A DNA stretch of 64,000 bases from Zantedeschia hybrid cultivar (taxonomy: Eukaryota > Streptophyta > Magnoliopsida > Alismatales > Araceae), in the NCBI GenBank assembly GCA_030544215.1, contig JARZZO010000016.1:52715501-52779500 (forward strand). Reading direction: 5' to 3'. Each line of letters starts with the position of its first letter. Position 1 is the stretch's first letter. Positions 23,208 to 34,267 of this stretch are shown here, piece by piece. The position numbers were made by a program, and so were the translations under genes. The notes below the pieces were generated by a model, which did no database searches, was not told where the DNA came from, and saw nothing but the letters and a program-made list of their open reading frames with translations.

Positions 23208-23466
23208 CCGGATCGGACCAGGACAAACCAATCTGTGCCCGATCCCGTTGCTGCCTTCTCTTTAAACATTTTTTCTAGCAAAAAAAAATGGAACCAAAAA
23301 AAAAGAAAAGTGAGGTGGGGAGCCAACCGGTGCCCCCCCTCCCCCCCCCCCCCACACACACACCGGTGGAAGTCCACCGAAGGGGGCGCCAGCTGGCTGG
23401 CACCCCCCCACCAGTGGAGGGTGCCACCGGCACCCTCTTGCCTCCTTTTCAAGCCCCCCATCTCCC

Positions 23467-23474
23467 TATAAATA
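23467..23474 (+). promoter_or_regulatory. TATA box of the Tat 5' LTR
   Basis: TATAAATA follows CATCTCCC and precedes a run of C, then a purine-rich leader. The position, a little over 200 bp into the LTR, suits a U3 promoter. Confidence 0.6.
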
Positions 23475-23679
23475 CCCCCCTAGGGCCGGCTGCGAAAAGA
23501 CACAGAAAAACACACAGAAACACACAGAAAGAGAGCAAAGAAGAGAAGAAAAAAAGGGAGGCGGCTCTGGAGAAATTTTGTGTGAAGAACAAGAAGACTT
23601 GTGATTTTTTTTCTGTGCGTGGAAAAATAAGAGAAGGACCCACTTGTCATTTTTTTGTCTTGTAATGATGATTAATTAA

Positions 23680-25000
23680 TGTGGTTCATTCATATTAGTT
23701 GAATGACCAAGGTTTCATATAATACAAATTGTATGGTTTATTTATATTGGTTGAATGGCCATAAGTTTCATGTTAATTAATGTGACTTCATTTATGCATG
23801 TTAATTTAATATGGTTCATTCATATTGGTTGAATGGCCATAAGTTTTATGTTGATTCACTTATGTTGTTTCATATTAACTAATGGGTTCATTTATATCGA
23901 TTGAATGGCCAAAGTTTTAAAACATGTGGCTCATTCATAGTGGTTGAATGGCCAAAGTTTTAAAATATCGGTTCATTCATATCGGTTGAATGGCCAAAGT
24001 TTTAATAAAAAAATATGGCTCATTCATATTGGTTGAATGGCCAAAGTTGTATGTTGTTTGCTAATTAAAAAATGTGGTTCATCCATATTGGTTGGATGGC
24101 CAAAGATTCATTAATTATGCATATGGTTCATTCATATTGGTTAAATGGCCATAAGCTTCATGTTATTTAATTTATGCGCTTTCATGTCGTTGGTTCATTC
24201 ATATCGGTTCAATGGCCAAAATTGAATGTCCTCTTGCTAATTAAAAAATGTGGTTCATCCATATTGGTTGAATGGCCAAAGTTTCATTAATTATGCATAT
24301 GGTTCATTCATATTAGTTGAATGACCAGAATGTTAATTAATTATGTTTGTGGCTCTTTCCTATTGGTGGATTGACCATTGTGTTTATAGTTCACTCTTAT
24401 CGGTAAAGTGACCAATGATCTTAGTTCCTGGTTCATTCCTATTGGTGGGGTGACCATTAACTCTTATAGTTGTATCCTATTGGTGGGCCGGCCATACAGT
24501 TATGGTTCACTCTCACTCATAGAGTGACTAATAACCATGGTTCTTGATTCATTCTTATTGATGGGATGATTGTTAACTCATGTGGTTATTTCCTATTGGT
24601 GGATTGACCATTATATTTGTGGTTCATTCCTATAGTTGGGGTGACCATTAACTTTTGTGGCTCTGTCCTATTGGTGGGCCAGCCATGAAGTTATGGTTCG
24701 CTCTCACTCGTAGAGTGACCACTAATCATGGTTCTTGACTCATTCTTATCGATAAAGTGGCCAATAAATCAATGTCTTGGTTCTTTCCTATTGGTGGATT
24801 GACCATGAAGCCACGGCTCACTCTTATTGATAGAGTGGTCAATATTCAATTTTCGTGGTTTGTTCCTACTAATAGAATGACCATTAAGTTGCTTGGTTCC
24901 TTCCTAATGGTGGATGGACCATAAGGTTATAATTCACTCTTATTGGTAGAGTGACTAAATCTCAAATTATTCATTCCAATCAATGGAATGGTCAAAAGTG
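23680..25000 (+). repeat. LTR-internal minisatellite, core GGTTCATTCATATTGGTTGA
   Basis: About 25 diverged copies of the core, followed by ATGGCCAAAGTTT, are spaced 40-65 bp apart. Early copies read TTCATTCATATTGGTTGAAT; later ones change to TTCATTCCTATTGGTGGATT and then TCACTCTTATTGGTAGAGTG. The gradual change suggests segmental spread rather than simple slippage. The reverse complement of this array makes up most of 34850-36900. Confidence 0.9.
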
Positions 25001-25370
25001 ATGCGTTGTAACAAAATGGATTCAAATAAACCGATGCATGTTCAATTTTGCCCACGCATGTTTATTTCATCAAAGTATTTCGTTTCATTCCTGTTTTAGC
25101 AACGGGCCTTAACGGATGGTTAATTAAGAGTTGTCAGTTAATAACTAGCGTAATTAATACTGACCAAGGTCAGTAGGGAGAAGTCAAGAACACGGATCCA
25201 TGTTTGATCCAAAATCTTAGACTTGAGGATCGATTCCAGATTCTCAAAGTCTATATCTAAAAAGAAGAACATGGTTCTTTTAAAACTCCAAAATTCTCTA
25301 AAGCTCCCTTTTCAAATAATTCTAAATTCTTTTTTTAAGAATAAGAGCAAGAGAGAAATAAGTCTCACAG

Positions 25371-25388
25371 ATTTGGCACGCCCGGTGG
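25371..25388 (+). other. Tat-type primer binding site
   Basis: ATTTGGCACGCCCGGTGGA lies one base after the LTR end CACA. This word is the usual primer region of plant Tat-lineage elements. I do not assign the tRNA with confidence. Confidence 0.7.
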
Positions 25389-25389
25389 A

Positions 25390-26671
25390 ACCTCTCCTTC
25401 CCTTCATCTTTACGCCCAATAAGGCCCTTATCAGGATTGCCCTATTAGGTGCAGGTGCGAGGAAACTCAATTCCAATGGCCGCCAAAGTTACCTATGGTC
25501 CTCTGGTTGTGGATACCCATGTCCAATATAGGTATCTGACTACGCCGACCTGCTTCGGCAATTTCCCAACAGCGGTGGGATCCCCCTACTTCCTAGGGGT
25601 AATAGCTGCACCGGAACCCCACTCCGGTAAAGAAAGTAACAACCGGGCGCGCTTCCCGCACCCAAAAGAAGAACAGCAATGGCAGACCCAGCCAGGTCTA
25701 TGATGTTAATACCATCCACATCACACCAACCTCCTCCTCCAACAGGAGGCCAAAGAAAAATAAGATTACAAGCCCGTCCATCACGGGAAAGACGATCCTG
25801 GTCGGCAATCTCTGCATCAATCTGGATGGCGGGGAGCCGATAATACCTACAACTCGCCATGTTCCATCAGTGCCTATCCAGAACCGATTTGGCATACTTC
25901 CAAAGGTCTGCCGAGATAAGGCAGCCTTCAAGAAAAAGTCCAAAAAACCAAGGGCTTCCAGTCAGTGGGAGCAGAAAAATCAGACAAGAGCTCCGGGCCA
26001 GCCAGAACAAAAGATACCAGAAAAAGACAAGCATGCCTTCAAGAAGAAGCAATGATGTGGAAGACAGGAATCTTCAACTCAAACATATTTGGGTAACCAA
26101 AGAGGAAGCCCAAAGAATTCGCCGAGCTAGGGCCACTCTGGCCGAGCAACCGCCCAAAAACTTAAAGAGCTAGTGAGACAGATTACCAAAGAAGACTTCC
26201 GACCTCGTTCCCCACGAGGTCAGAAGAGGAAAGGAGCCTACAAGGTCAGGAAATAGCTACCACAACCAAGCCCACAGAGGACTTCAGTCTTCGCAAGGTT
26301 GGGGGCACTTCCCCCACAAATTCCTAAAAGGAGAAGGGTCACGCAAGTGACTGAAGACGACATTAGGGTATGCCTCAAGCACTAGGAATAGGCAAAACCT
26401 ATTGCCAAAAGACCTTGCTGAGATTGTCAATATAGCTCAGCAGGATGGACCTTTGACCCGGCAGGTGGAACAAGCTAGGCAATGGTTAAATTAAAGGAAT
26501 ATAGGGGTTAATTCACAACCTCAAAATGGCGGAACTGTCGCCGCAGAAGATGAAGTTAAAGACGGGCTGAATGCCCATGAACCGGGTCCCAGCCAAGAAC
26601 AAGCAACCCAAAGTCAGCCTCAGACTATGGAAGAAATGAAGCTAGAAAATCAATAGCTAAAGACCCTTCTG
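25390..26671 (+). other. Tat element leader and N-terminal gag region (degraded)
   Basis: Open stretches at 25449-25703 and 25859-26173 (MAAKVTYGPLVVDTHVQYRY and later Lys/Arg-rich text) precede the recognisable gag. Family members often have an ORF or long leader here. The frames are broken and I do not recognise a domain. Confidence 0.45.
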
Positions 26672-27850
26672 TTGGATCTCATGCAGAAACTAGAAGAACA
26701 GCAGAGACCAGCACAGATGAATGGGCCTCCCCCAAGGGCAGTTCCTATTCTAGCTATAATCAGGCCTCAAGCGCCGAGAGTCGACTTCACCTCAGATGAA
26801 GCTTTAGAAAATCGGGGTGAAGGACTAAACCACAATGCCCAGCAGTCTGATACTTCTGCAGAAGATGCCGTAATGTCCTAGAAACACCTCATCGAGCAGA
26901 TAGTGAAGGCCAAAATTGCAGAGCAGGGTGATGGAATAAGCACCTTTGACTTGTACAAGGTGCCATTCCCGGTTCACCACTTATTTAAAAAGTTGTCTCC
27001 CAACCATATGAAGCGTCCCAAGTTCATAAGATATGACAGGGAAGGATTTGCCCAGGAGCATATCGCCAATTACATGAGCGACCTGGGGAAACAAGCTATG
27101 GAAGAAGCATACATGCTGAGGTTCTTCTCGACCTCTTTGACAGGAACAACATTCCAATGGTATGCCAAGTTGAAGCCCAATTCCATCAGTAATTGGGAGA
27201 AAATGCAAAAGAAGTTTCTATACCACTTCAACGTGTCGGAGCGGAAGGTGACCATCACTGAGCTAGTGGCATTAAAACAAGAAAAGAATGAGTCCGCCGT
27301 GGAATACATCAAGAAATGGTAAAATCTCAGTATGAAGTGTGACAATCCGCCAGTCCTTGAAGATGCAGTGAAGCTCTGCAAAAGGGGCCTAAAGCCGAAG
27401 GTCAATGAGAAGCTGATCGGGGCAAACATTAGAAACTTTGATCAAGTGAACAATATAGTGTCGGAGATTGAAATGTTCTTTGCTGACAATCCGACGATAA
27501 TATTCAATACGGGGAAGGCTCCTAAAGAACGGACCCCTAATATGAAAGAAGTTAATGCTGTCGATTTTGCCTCGACAATGGAGAAGACCGGGGGCAGGCC
27601 CAATACAAGTGCTTCTACGTCCAATGCCAAAGGAAGCAACAGGATGTCATCTCTGTCCCTTAACGAAAAGATGAGAAGACTTTATTCCTTCGCCAGGGAA
27701 TACACTAGAAAGTTGTTCAACACCTGCATCCAAGCAAATTTACTAGTGCTCTCGGAACCAAAGAGGCCTACTGAAGTCGGAAACATGGATGAGCACAACT
27801 ACTGCTCATATCACTGCATGCTGGGACATGTGATGGAAGAATGCTATTGA
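26672..27850 (+). pseudogene. Tat gag, core and first zinc-finger-like module
   Basis: One frame has three stops: TAG at 26879, TAA at 27320 and TGA at 27848. The gag core reads KVPFPVHHLFKKLSPNHMKR (from about 26957), YDREGFAQEHIANYMSDL, FFSTSLTGTTFQWYAKL, NWEKMQKKFLYHF and VTITELVALKQEKNESAVEY, all typical of Tat/Ogre gags. After a linker it ends in a module YSFAREYTRKLFNTC...YCSYHCMLGHVMEECY, a C-x2-H-x4-H-x4-C arrangement. The product would form the particle. This copy is inactive. Confidence 0.88.
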
Positions 27851-28133
27851 TGTAAGGATAAAATTGAGAAACTCATCCAAGAAGGGGTTATTCAAATGAG
27901 AAAGTACCTTGTGAGTCCACCCCAACCGCATCAGAAGCCAAGGCAAGCCTTTTGTGGTGAATGTAATCCACATGAATAAAGACTCATCGTGGAATGACCC
28001 TGAAGAAGATATGGATTCCTCTTCGGAACAAGAGGCCATACATAGTTATACCCCGGCAACGCCGACTTATACACCGGCGACACCTCCACCTAAATATCCC
28101 ACCAGAAAGATGCTAGAAGAAATCTAAGCAAGC

Positions 28134-29162
28134 TTGGTACAGTTGTTTCGACAACAGGCAATCCTGACAGACAAGGTGGGAGAAATATCAGAGCAATTGG
28201 CTGGAGTCTTAGCAGAGAAAAGGGCCCATCGATCCATATCGACCGAAGGGTCGAGGTCAGTACACCAAGGCAAAAAAAGCAAGCAAGCAATCGACCTGAA
28301 TGAGAAACCCGAGGCACAGGGTAAGAACCAAATGCTTCCCGTAAGGAGAAGGTGCAGTCACTGTAATGGTGAGCCCAGAGACGTACCGATGATTGAAGAA
28401 GGCCCACAAAGGAGGCAAGCCACAAGTGAAGAAGAAGGGGGAATAAGAATCAAAGGTATCGCGTCCCTCAAGAAGGAGTACTCTTTCCCAAAGGAAAAGA
28501 CTCAGGAGCTATTCAAATTGTGCATAAAGCAGGAGGTAATGGCTTTGCCTAAGCCTAAGAAACAAGAAGAAATCTATGAAGAAGACATACCCCGGTATTG
28601 CCCATATCACCGCTCCGAAGGCCACTCCATTGAGCAGTGTATTGCATTCAAAGATGAGGTGGAAAAGTTAATCCGAAGCGGCAGAATAAATATGGGGAAA
28701 TATCTAGTGAATCCCCCACGTCCTCACAGCCGAAGTGTTGATACATACACGGCAAATGTGCTACATGTGAAGACTGGGGACAATGGGGAGATACCGACTG
28801 TAACAAAGACAAGCTCCTCCACCAAAAGTCAAAAAATGGTATTTGGAGAATACCAGATGTTGCCAAATATAGTTGTGGAGCAAGCCATCAAGGCCACCTT
28901 CGAGCACAACCAGCCAGAGATGCCATGGACTTCGATCCAGAAGAAGAATAAGGGAGAGGGTCCCATGATGAAGATGGAAGGGAAAAGAGAAGAGCCCCTG
29001 TTCATGTGCCTCCGCCGCCAAAAATGCCAGCCCAGTCCCGTCTCATCAAGGAGGCAGCTAAAAAGAAAAAGCAAGAAAAGAATAGAAGAAAGAATGAGAA
29101 AAGGAAACTCAAAAATAAAGAAGCTCAGGCCAATGCTGCAAATATGCCGAAGCAAGAGATGA
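28134..29162 (+). pseudogene. Tat gag, second zinc-finger-like module and basic linker
   Basis: This 342-residue open frame contains EYSFPKEKTQELFKLCIKQE, then YCPYHRSEGHSIEQCIAFKD and EVEKLIRSGRINMGKYLVNPP. That is the same architecture as the module ending at 27850, so the two are diverged duplicates about 780 bp apart. The rest is charged and low in complexity (Lys/Glu-rich), with basic text at the end (RRQLKRKSKKRIEERMRKGN). It precedes the protease. I infer part of the gag-protease linker of the Tat polyprotein. Confidence 0.7.
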
Positions 29163-30123
29163 CACCTCTGTAGAAGCTACAAAAGATCATTGATGAACTG
29201 GAAGAATATGCGCCAGGTCGTCTGGTAAAGAGAGTGCCGCTAGACGAATATATGCCCTGGGAAGAAATGGAGAAGTCCCGCCTAAGGTGTTGGCTACTGC
29301 ATCTCCGCCAATACATGTGGAATACATGGAAAGAAGCTTTCCACGATGATTAGGAAGTTGCTGCCTTCATGGAGGAAGAAGTGACTATAGAAGGGCTGGA
29401 AAAGCAATTTTAGGCGTTCTCTTGCAATATGGCCTCCATGCAATTTCAAGCTGGAAGTGGCCATGTTAATGATGAGATCCGGTGTGTTTCACCCAGATCC
29501 AAAAGACTTCTGGCAACATACCAAAGAAGAAATAACTCGCAGAGTCGAGGAAGAGGCCAAAGTCGAGACCGTAATGGCAGGCGTAACAGAAGTCGGCATG
29601 CCGCAAGCCAAGACAATGTAATTCGCTTCAAGGGACAAGTTCAGAAGCCGGTCCTTGAACTAGAAGTGAGGGGGAATGTCTACTTCTACCCCTCATCCAA
29701 TGAAGAGGCAAATCCCACGGCAAATTCTGAAGAGGCAAGTCCAGCAGCAGTAAATCCCGACGAAGCAGGTCCTTCGGCTCCCCCTGACGCTGCAAAAGAC
29801 ATAGAAGCCTTGGCTGACCTATTCAATGAAGGCCTGAGGGCTGACTCTCAAGAAAAAGAGACTCTGGCCGAAGAAGTCCAGAAGAATCAAGACAGCAGAG
29901 AGCCTTGAGTGAGACTATGAAGAGCGCAGCCGAGATACTGCCATCTGTTGAAAAGTCTCATGCAAGAGCAGATCAGAAGATTCTCCAGACAATGAAGAGG
30001 ATACCGGCAGGCCTTAGCATATGGGAAGCCATTTCCTTGAGCAAAGAGTTAAGAGAAGCATTGATCACTGTCCTACAAGATTCAGAAGCCTATGAAGTTC
30101 ACATGGCTGAACTCTAGGCCAAA
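29163..30123 (+). other. Tat gag-protease spacer
   Basis: Open pieces at 29429-29908 and 29905-30117 read as Glu/Ala/Pro-rich text (EEANPTANSEEASPAAVN) and SLSKELREALITVLQDSEAYE. Tat elements carry a spacer of this kind before the protease. Stops (TAG 29173, 29353 and others) interrupt it. Confidence 0.55.
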
Positions 30124-30783
30124 TTGTACATAGTGTACGAAGCCACAGTGACTTTCACTGAAGAAGACATGTTGCTAACCTCTTCTTGTCATAATAGGCC
30201 TCTATATATGAAAGGCCATATCAATGGACGAGAGATAAATCGGATCTTGATAGATTCGGGATCTGCCGTCAATATTATGCCGTTCAAGACCTTCCAAGCT
30301 TTATACCTCACACCTTACATGAAGAAGGTACAAGGGGTTACCATATCAAGCTACAACCAAAATGGTGAAGAGGCTATCGGGCGAGTCGTCAAGCTAACTC
30401 TAGATAATTGGGTGACCCATGTGTCATTCCTCATTGTCGACCTGAATACATCCTTCAAGGCGCTTCTAGGGAGACCTTGGCTTCATAAGAATTGGGTTGT
30501 TCTCTCCACTCTACACCAGTGCATCAAGTACACAAAAGATGGCGAGCAACATTGGATCTTTGCTGATCGGGAGCCATTCAAAGCCTATGATTGTCATCAC
30601 GTTGATGTGCAGCTATATTTTGACAAAGCAATGAACCTGGCAACCAGTAAAGTCCATGGCAAGGGAAAGCAAGTGGCGACAGAGTCCTCTGATGAAGAAG
30701 GTGGTATAACCATAAATGAAGCCAAAGCTGAGAAGTCTAACGAAAGCAGAAAGCCCTCTCTAAATACGGGAAGCCGTCATTAA
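30124..30783 (+). pseudogene. Tat aspartic protease
   Basis: The frame contains DMLLTSSCHNRPLYMKGHIN, NRILIDSGSAVNIMPFKTF (active-site DSG at about 30256), GVTISSYNQNGEEAIGRV and ALLGRPWLHKNWVVLSTLHQ. That is the standard Tat/Ogre protease order. This 220-residue frame is open, but the flanking polyprotein is broken. The frame ends in a TAA at 30781. Confidence 0.88.
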
Positions 30784-31176
30784 CCTGGAAGCAAACTTCA
30801 TCAGCAAAGAGGTGGAAGCAAGTGTCTGCATAGCTCCCAATTTAATGAAGTTGGTTTATCAACGAGAAGTCATACAGTGGAGGAGCTTAAAATCTTTATC
30901 GTGCCCCACAAAGACAATCGGTGAATTGTCTTCTATAAGGGAGATTTGGTGCCCGAAAATTCCCCGAATGATAATTTTAGGTTGAAAGCGCTTCAACAAG
31001 AAGTTGAAGAGTAAATTACAGAATTGGAAGATATGCCCTAATACATCAAAAAGATGTGCAAACACCAAAAGATCCCCGACAAGCAAAGTACAATTAGAAG
31101 CAAATTCTTCCAAGAGCTGTAGTATCCAACTGAAGTAAGGGGGCAGCCTCCATTCTCCAAGTAAGATCGGAGGGGA
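30784..31176 (+). other. Protease-RT junction, degraded
   Basis: About 390 bp with many stops links protease and RT. In related Ogre elements an intron can lie between these domains, but I cannot show splice sites here. Confidence 0.35.
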
Positions 31177-32304
31177 TTGGGCTACAGACAACGTCGTGAT
31201 CCCTCTATCCACTATGTTGTTAACATAGTGAGCCTGTCATCACCCGAAGCAAAAGGGCAGACATCCGAAGCAGAAGGGCAGACTTCAGAAGCAAGGGTTG
31301 CTAACCCAGAAGAAAAGTCTATACAGCTAGTCTCTCTGGAGGAATCTAACTCCATAGAAGAAGAATCAGTATGGCACGAAGTATATGTCGCCGATACTGA
31401 CGAAGAAGAAGATTTTGTGGATGTTCAGCCAGCTCCCCGAGAAATGGAAGACGGCAGAGAAGCTATAGTTGATGAATTGAAAGAAATCAACTTAGGTGGA
31501 CCGAAAGATCCACGTCCGATCTTCCTCAGTGCATTGTTGAGCGAGGAAGAGAAGCAGGCATATACAGAGTTACTCTTGGAGTATAGAGATTGTTTCGCCT
31601 GGAACTACAAAGAAATGTCTGGCCTAGACCCTTCAATGGTAGAACATGAACTGGCCATTCTACCTGCTGTCAAGCCGGTAAAGCAGCCCCAAAGGCGAAT
31701 GCCCCCAGAATTGGTGGTGAAAGTAAATACAGAAGTCGACAAGATGCGGGAAGTTGACTTCATCGAAGAATGCATATCATCCAATGTGGCTGGCCAATAT
31801 TGTGCCGGTGAAGAAGAAGAATGGTCAAGTCCAAGTATGCATCGACTTTAGAGACTTGAATAAAGTATGCCCCAAGGATAACTTCCCACTACCAATCACA
31901 GAAACAATGGTGGATGTCACTACGAACTTTGAAGCATTATCCTTCAGAGATGGGTCATTGGGTTACAATCAAATCAGGATGGCCGTAAAAGACAAAAATT
32001 TACAGCCTTCAGAACCCCCAAGAGTATATTCAATTACAAGCTAACGCCCTTTGGGCTCAAGAATGCTGGTGCCACCTATCAGAGGGCTATAACAAAGATT
32101 TTCAATGACATGCTCCATGACTTGGTCGAGTGCTATGTTGACGACCTGGTCGTGAAATCTGAAAGAAAAGAAGACCATCTGGTAGATCTTCGGAGGGTGT
32201 TCGAAAGGCTTCGACGGTTTCAATTGAAGATGAATCCTTTAAAGTACACATTTGGCGTGTCCAGTGGCAAATTCCTCGGATTTGTGGCCAGATACCGAGG
32301 CTGA
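31177..32304 (+). pseudogene. Tat reverse transcriptase
   Basis: An acidic N-terminal part (31177-31600) leads to DCFAWNYKEMSGLDPSMVEHELAI, KQPQRRMPPELV and VDKMREVDFIEECISSNVA. After a frameshift near 31800 come VKKKNGQVQVCIDFRDLNKVCPKDNFPLP, then a damaged first-Asp motif (LSFRDGSLGYNQIRMAV), TPFGLKNAGATYQRA and CYVDDLVVKS (catalytic YVDD intact, about 32136). It ends in LKMNPLKYTFGVSSGKFLGF. At least two frameshifts and a stop (TAG 31849, TAA 32041) disable it. Confidence 0.87.
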
Positions 32305-33235
32305 CAGAGCTCTGATCTTTGCAAGGCAGGCTAGCCTACATCAGAAGACTTACCTCCAACCTGTCAAGAAGATGCCAACCCTTCTCGAAGCTGACGAAGA
32401 AGGGGGTACCCTTTGTATGGGACGAAGAGTGGCAACAGGCCTTAGACAAGATCAAGGATTATCTCCTCAATACACCAGTAATGAGGGCACCAGTACACGG
32501 CAAGCCTCTGATCCTATACATCGCAGCTATGGATGCGTCACAAGGGGCATTGCTCGCCTAAGAAAACGAAGACGGGAAAGAACAACCCTTATACTACCTA
32601 AGCAGAATGCTAGTGGGTCCTGAGCACCGATACTCCCCTATGGAAAAAATGTGTTTGGCCCTAGTATTTACTACTAAGAAGCTGAGATACTATCTCCTGG
32701 CACACAAAATCCAACTAATATCACGGTTTGATCCGCTGAAGTTCCTTCTCAAACAACCCGTATTGTCAGGAAGACTAGGGAAGTGGGCCACTCCTCATGG
32801 AGTTTGATATCACATTTGTGCCTCAGAAGGGAATTCTTCGCAGCTCATCACATCCCCGAAGACTCTCCTTTGAGTAATGAATTGTCGGATGAAGAAATGT
32901 TGCCGGCACAAGAAGCAGTGGCAGTGCATCAAGCAAAAATCAAGACCTGGCAGTTGTACTTTGATGGAGCGTCAAGAACTGTCATAAAGCCTGATGGCAC
33001 ATCAACAACCCGAGCTGGGGCTGGGCTTGTCCTTGTTACCCCTAAAGGCAGGATGCTACACCATTCGTGTGCACTCATGGAAGCGTTGACAAACAACGAA
33101 GCAGAATATGAAGCTCTGATAGTAGGACTAGAAGTTGCTCTGGAGATCGATGTCCGGTGCATCCAAGTATACGGGGACTCCCTCTTTGTCATCAAACAGG
33201 TCCTCGGAATCTTTTAAGTCAGAAAGATAGAATTA
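32305..33235 (+). pseudogene. Tat RNase H and archaeal-type second RNase H
   Basis: The first RNase H is readable in pieces: GVPFVWDEEWQQALDKIKDYL, PLILYIAAMDASQGALLA, YSPMEKMCLALVFTTKKLRYY. After a linker, KTWQLYFDGAS (about 32947), GAGLVLVTPKGRMLHHSC, LTNNEAEYEALIVGLEVAL and YGDSLFVIKQV form the extra archaeal-type RNase H domain found in Tat-lineage elements. A TAA at 33216 falls just before the expected last helix. Confidence 0.85.
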
Positions 33236-34267
33236 ATGGCCTATCATGCTGCTGCTGTGAGGCTAAGCGAAAGGTTTTACACTTTTCAAATAGAACATGT
33301 CAAAAGGGAGCAGAATGCTCAAGCCGATGCTCTCGCCAAATTAGCCTCCGCTCTGAAGCTGCCACCAGCAGGCGAAGTTGAAATCCTTGTGAAAGATAGG
33401 AGGCTCTTCCCAAACTCTCTGAATGAAGAAGATGGCCTACAGTGTTCGAAGTCAACACTATGAAAGAAAATGAAGTAGAAGAAGAAGATTGGTGGGTTCC
33501 CATCATCAAAGTCAAGGAAGGATGGCTTCCAGATGACAAAGCTGAAAGGGTACGACTATTACGTCAGGCAGCATCCTACAGGATGATCGGCGGAGTCCTA
33601 TATCGGCTGGTCTCTAAAGACAAAAATGTGGTCCTCTTAAGGTGTCTCTCACTAAAGGAGGCTCGAAAGATAATAAAGGAAGTTCATTCCCGGGTCTGCG
33701 GAGCACACTAATCTGGCTTAAAGATGAAGATTAATATCAAAATCAAATGATTCTTCTGGCCTACAATGTATACATATTGCAAAAAGATGGCCAAAAGTTG
33801 TCCCCAGTGCCAAGATTTCGAGCCAATCCTTAAGAGGCCTCCAAATCAGTTACATCCCACAGTCCCTACGTGGCTTTTTGCCTATTGGGGAATGGATGTG
33901 GTAGGCCCACTCCCACCTTCGTCAAGAGGGTGTAAATATATTCTGGCAACTACAAAATACTTCACACGCTGGGCGAAAGCCGTCCTGTTAAAGGAAGTCA
34001 AGGGAAGTAGTGTCACGCTTTGTCCGGTACAACATCATATACAAGTTCGGGACGCCCAACCGAATCACTTCAGACAACGGTACTCCCTTCAAAAACCAGA
34101 CAATTTACAAGATGGCGACAAAATTCCATATTGACTGGAATGTGTCTTCAATCTACTATCCTCAAGCCAATGGCATGACCGAGGCCTTCAACAAGACGCT
34201 TTGCAAGCTGCTAGTGAAGATCAACGAAGGACAAAAGCGAAACTGGGATGAAAAGATGCATGAGGCA
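33236..34267 (+). pseudogene. Tat integrase, part 1
   Basis: A linker (ALAKLASALKLPPAGEVEIL) precedes YRMIGGVLYRLVSKDKNVVLLRC. The zinc finger reads EVHSRVCGAH...CPQCQ, where the second His position is kept and the surrounding text has stops at 33709 and 33748. The core shows WGMDVVGPLPPS (first Asp), ITSDNGTPFKN (second Asp) and QANGMTEAFNKTL (Glu). A frameshift near 34010 splits it. It stops at KMHEA (34267), where an inverted solo LTR is inserted, and continues at 37778 with LWAY. Confidence 0.87.

Larger units (their letters stand above)
23259..25369 (+). repeat. 5' LTR of the Tat element
   Basis: It starts with sequence shared with 39556 and ends AATAAGTCTCACA just before the primer site. 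It contains a long C tract (23329-23353), the paired words CCGGTGGAAGTCCACCG, a TATAAATA box (23467-23474) and a CACACAGAAA-type R region. About 1.3 kb of diverged minisatellite follows, then a U5 with CTGACCAAGGTCAGTAGGG. The same words occur reversed in the solo LTR at 34268-37772, so the two are related families. Confidence 0.85.

Noticed and set aside
22611..23471. Poly-Phe/Lys and Pro/Gly-rich frames
   Set aside because: They arise from a (GAA)n tract, CCG repeats and the C-tract of the Tat LTR.
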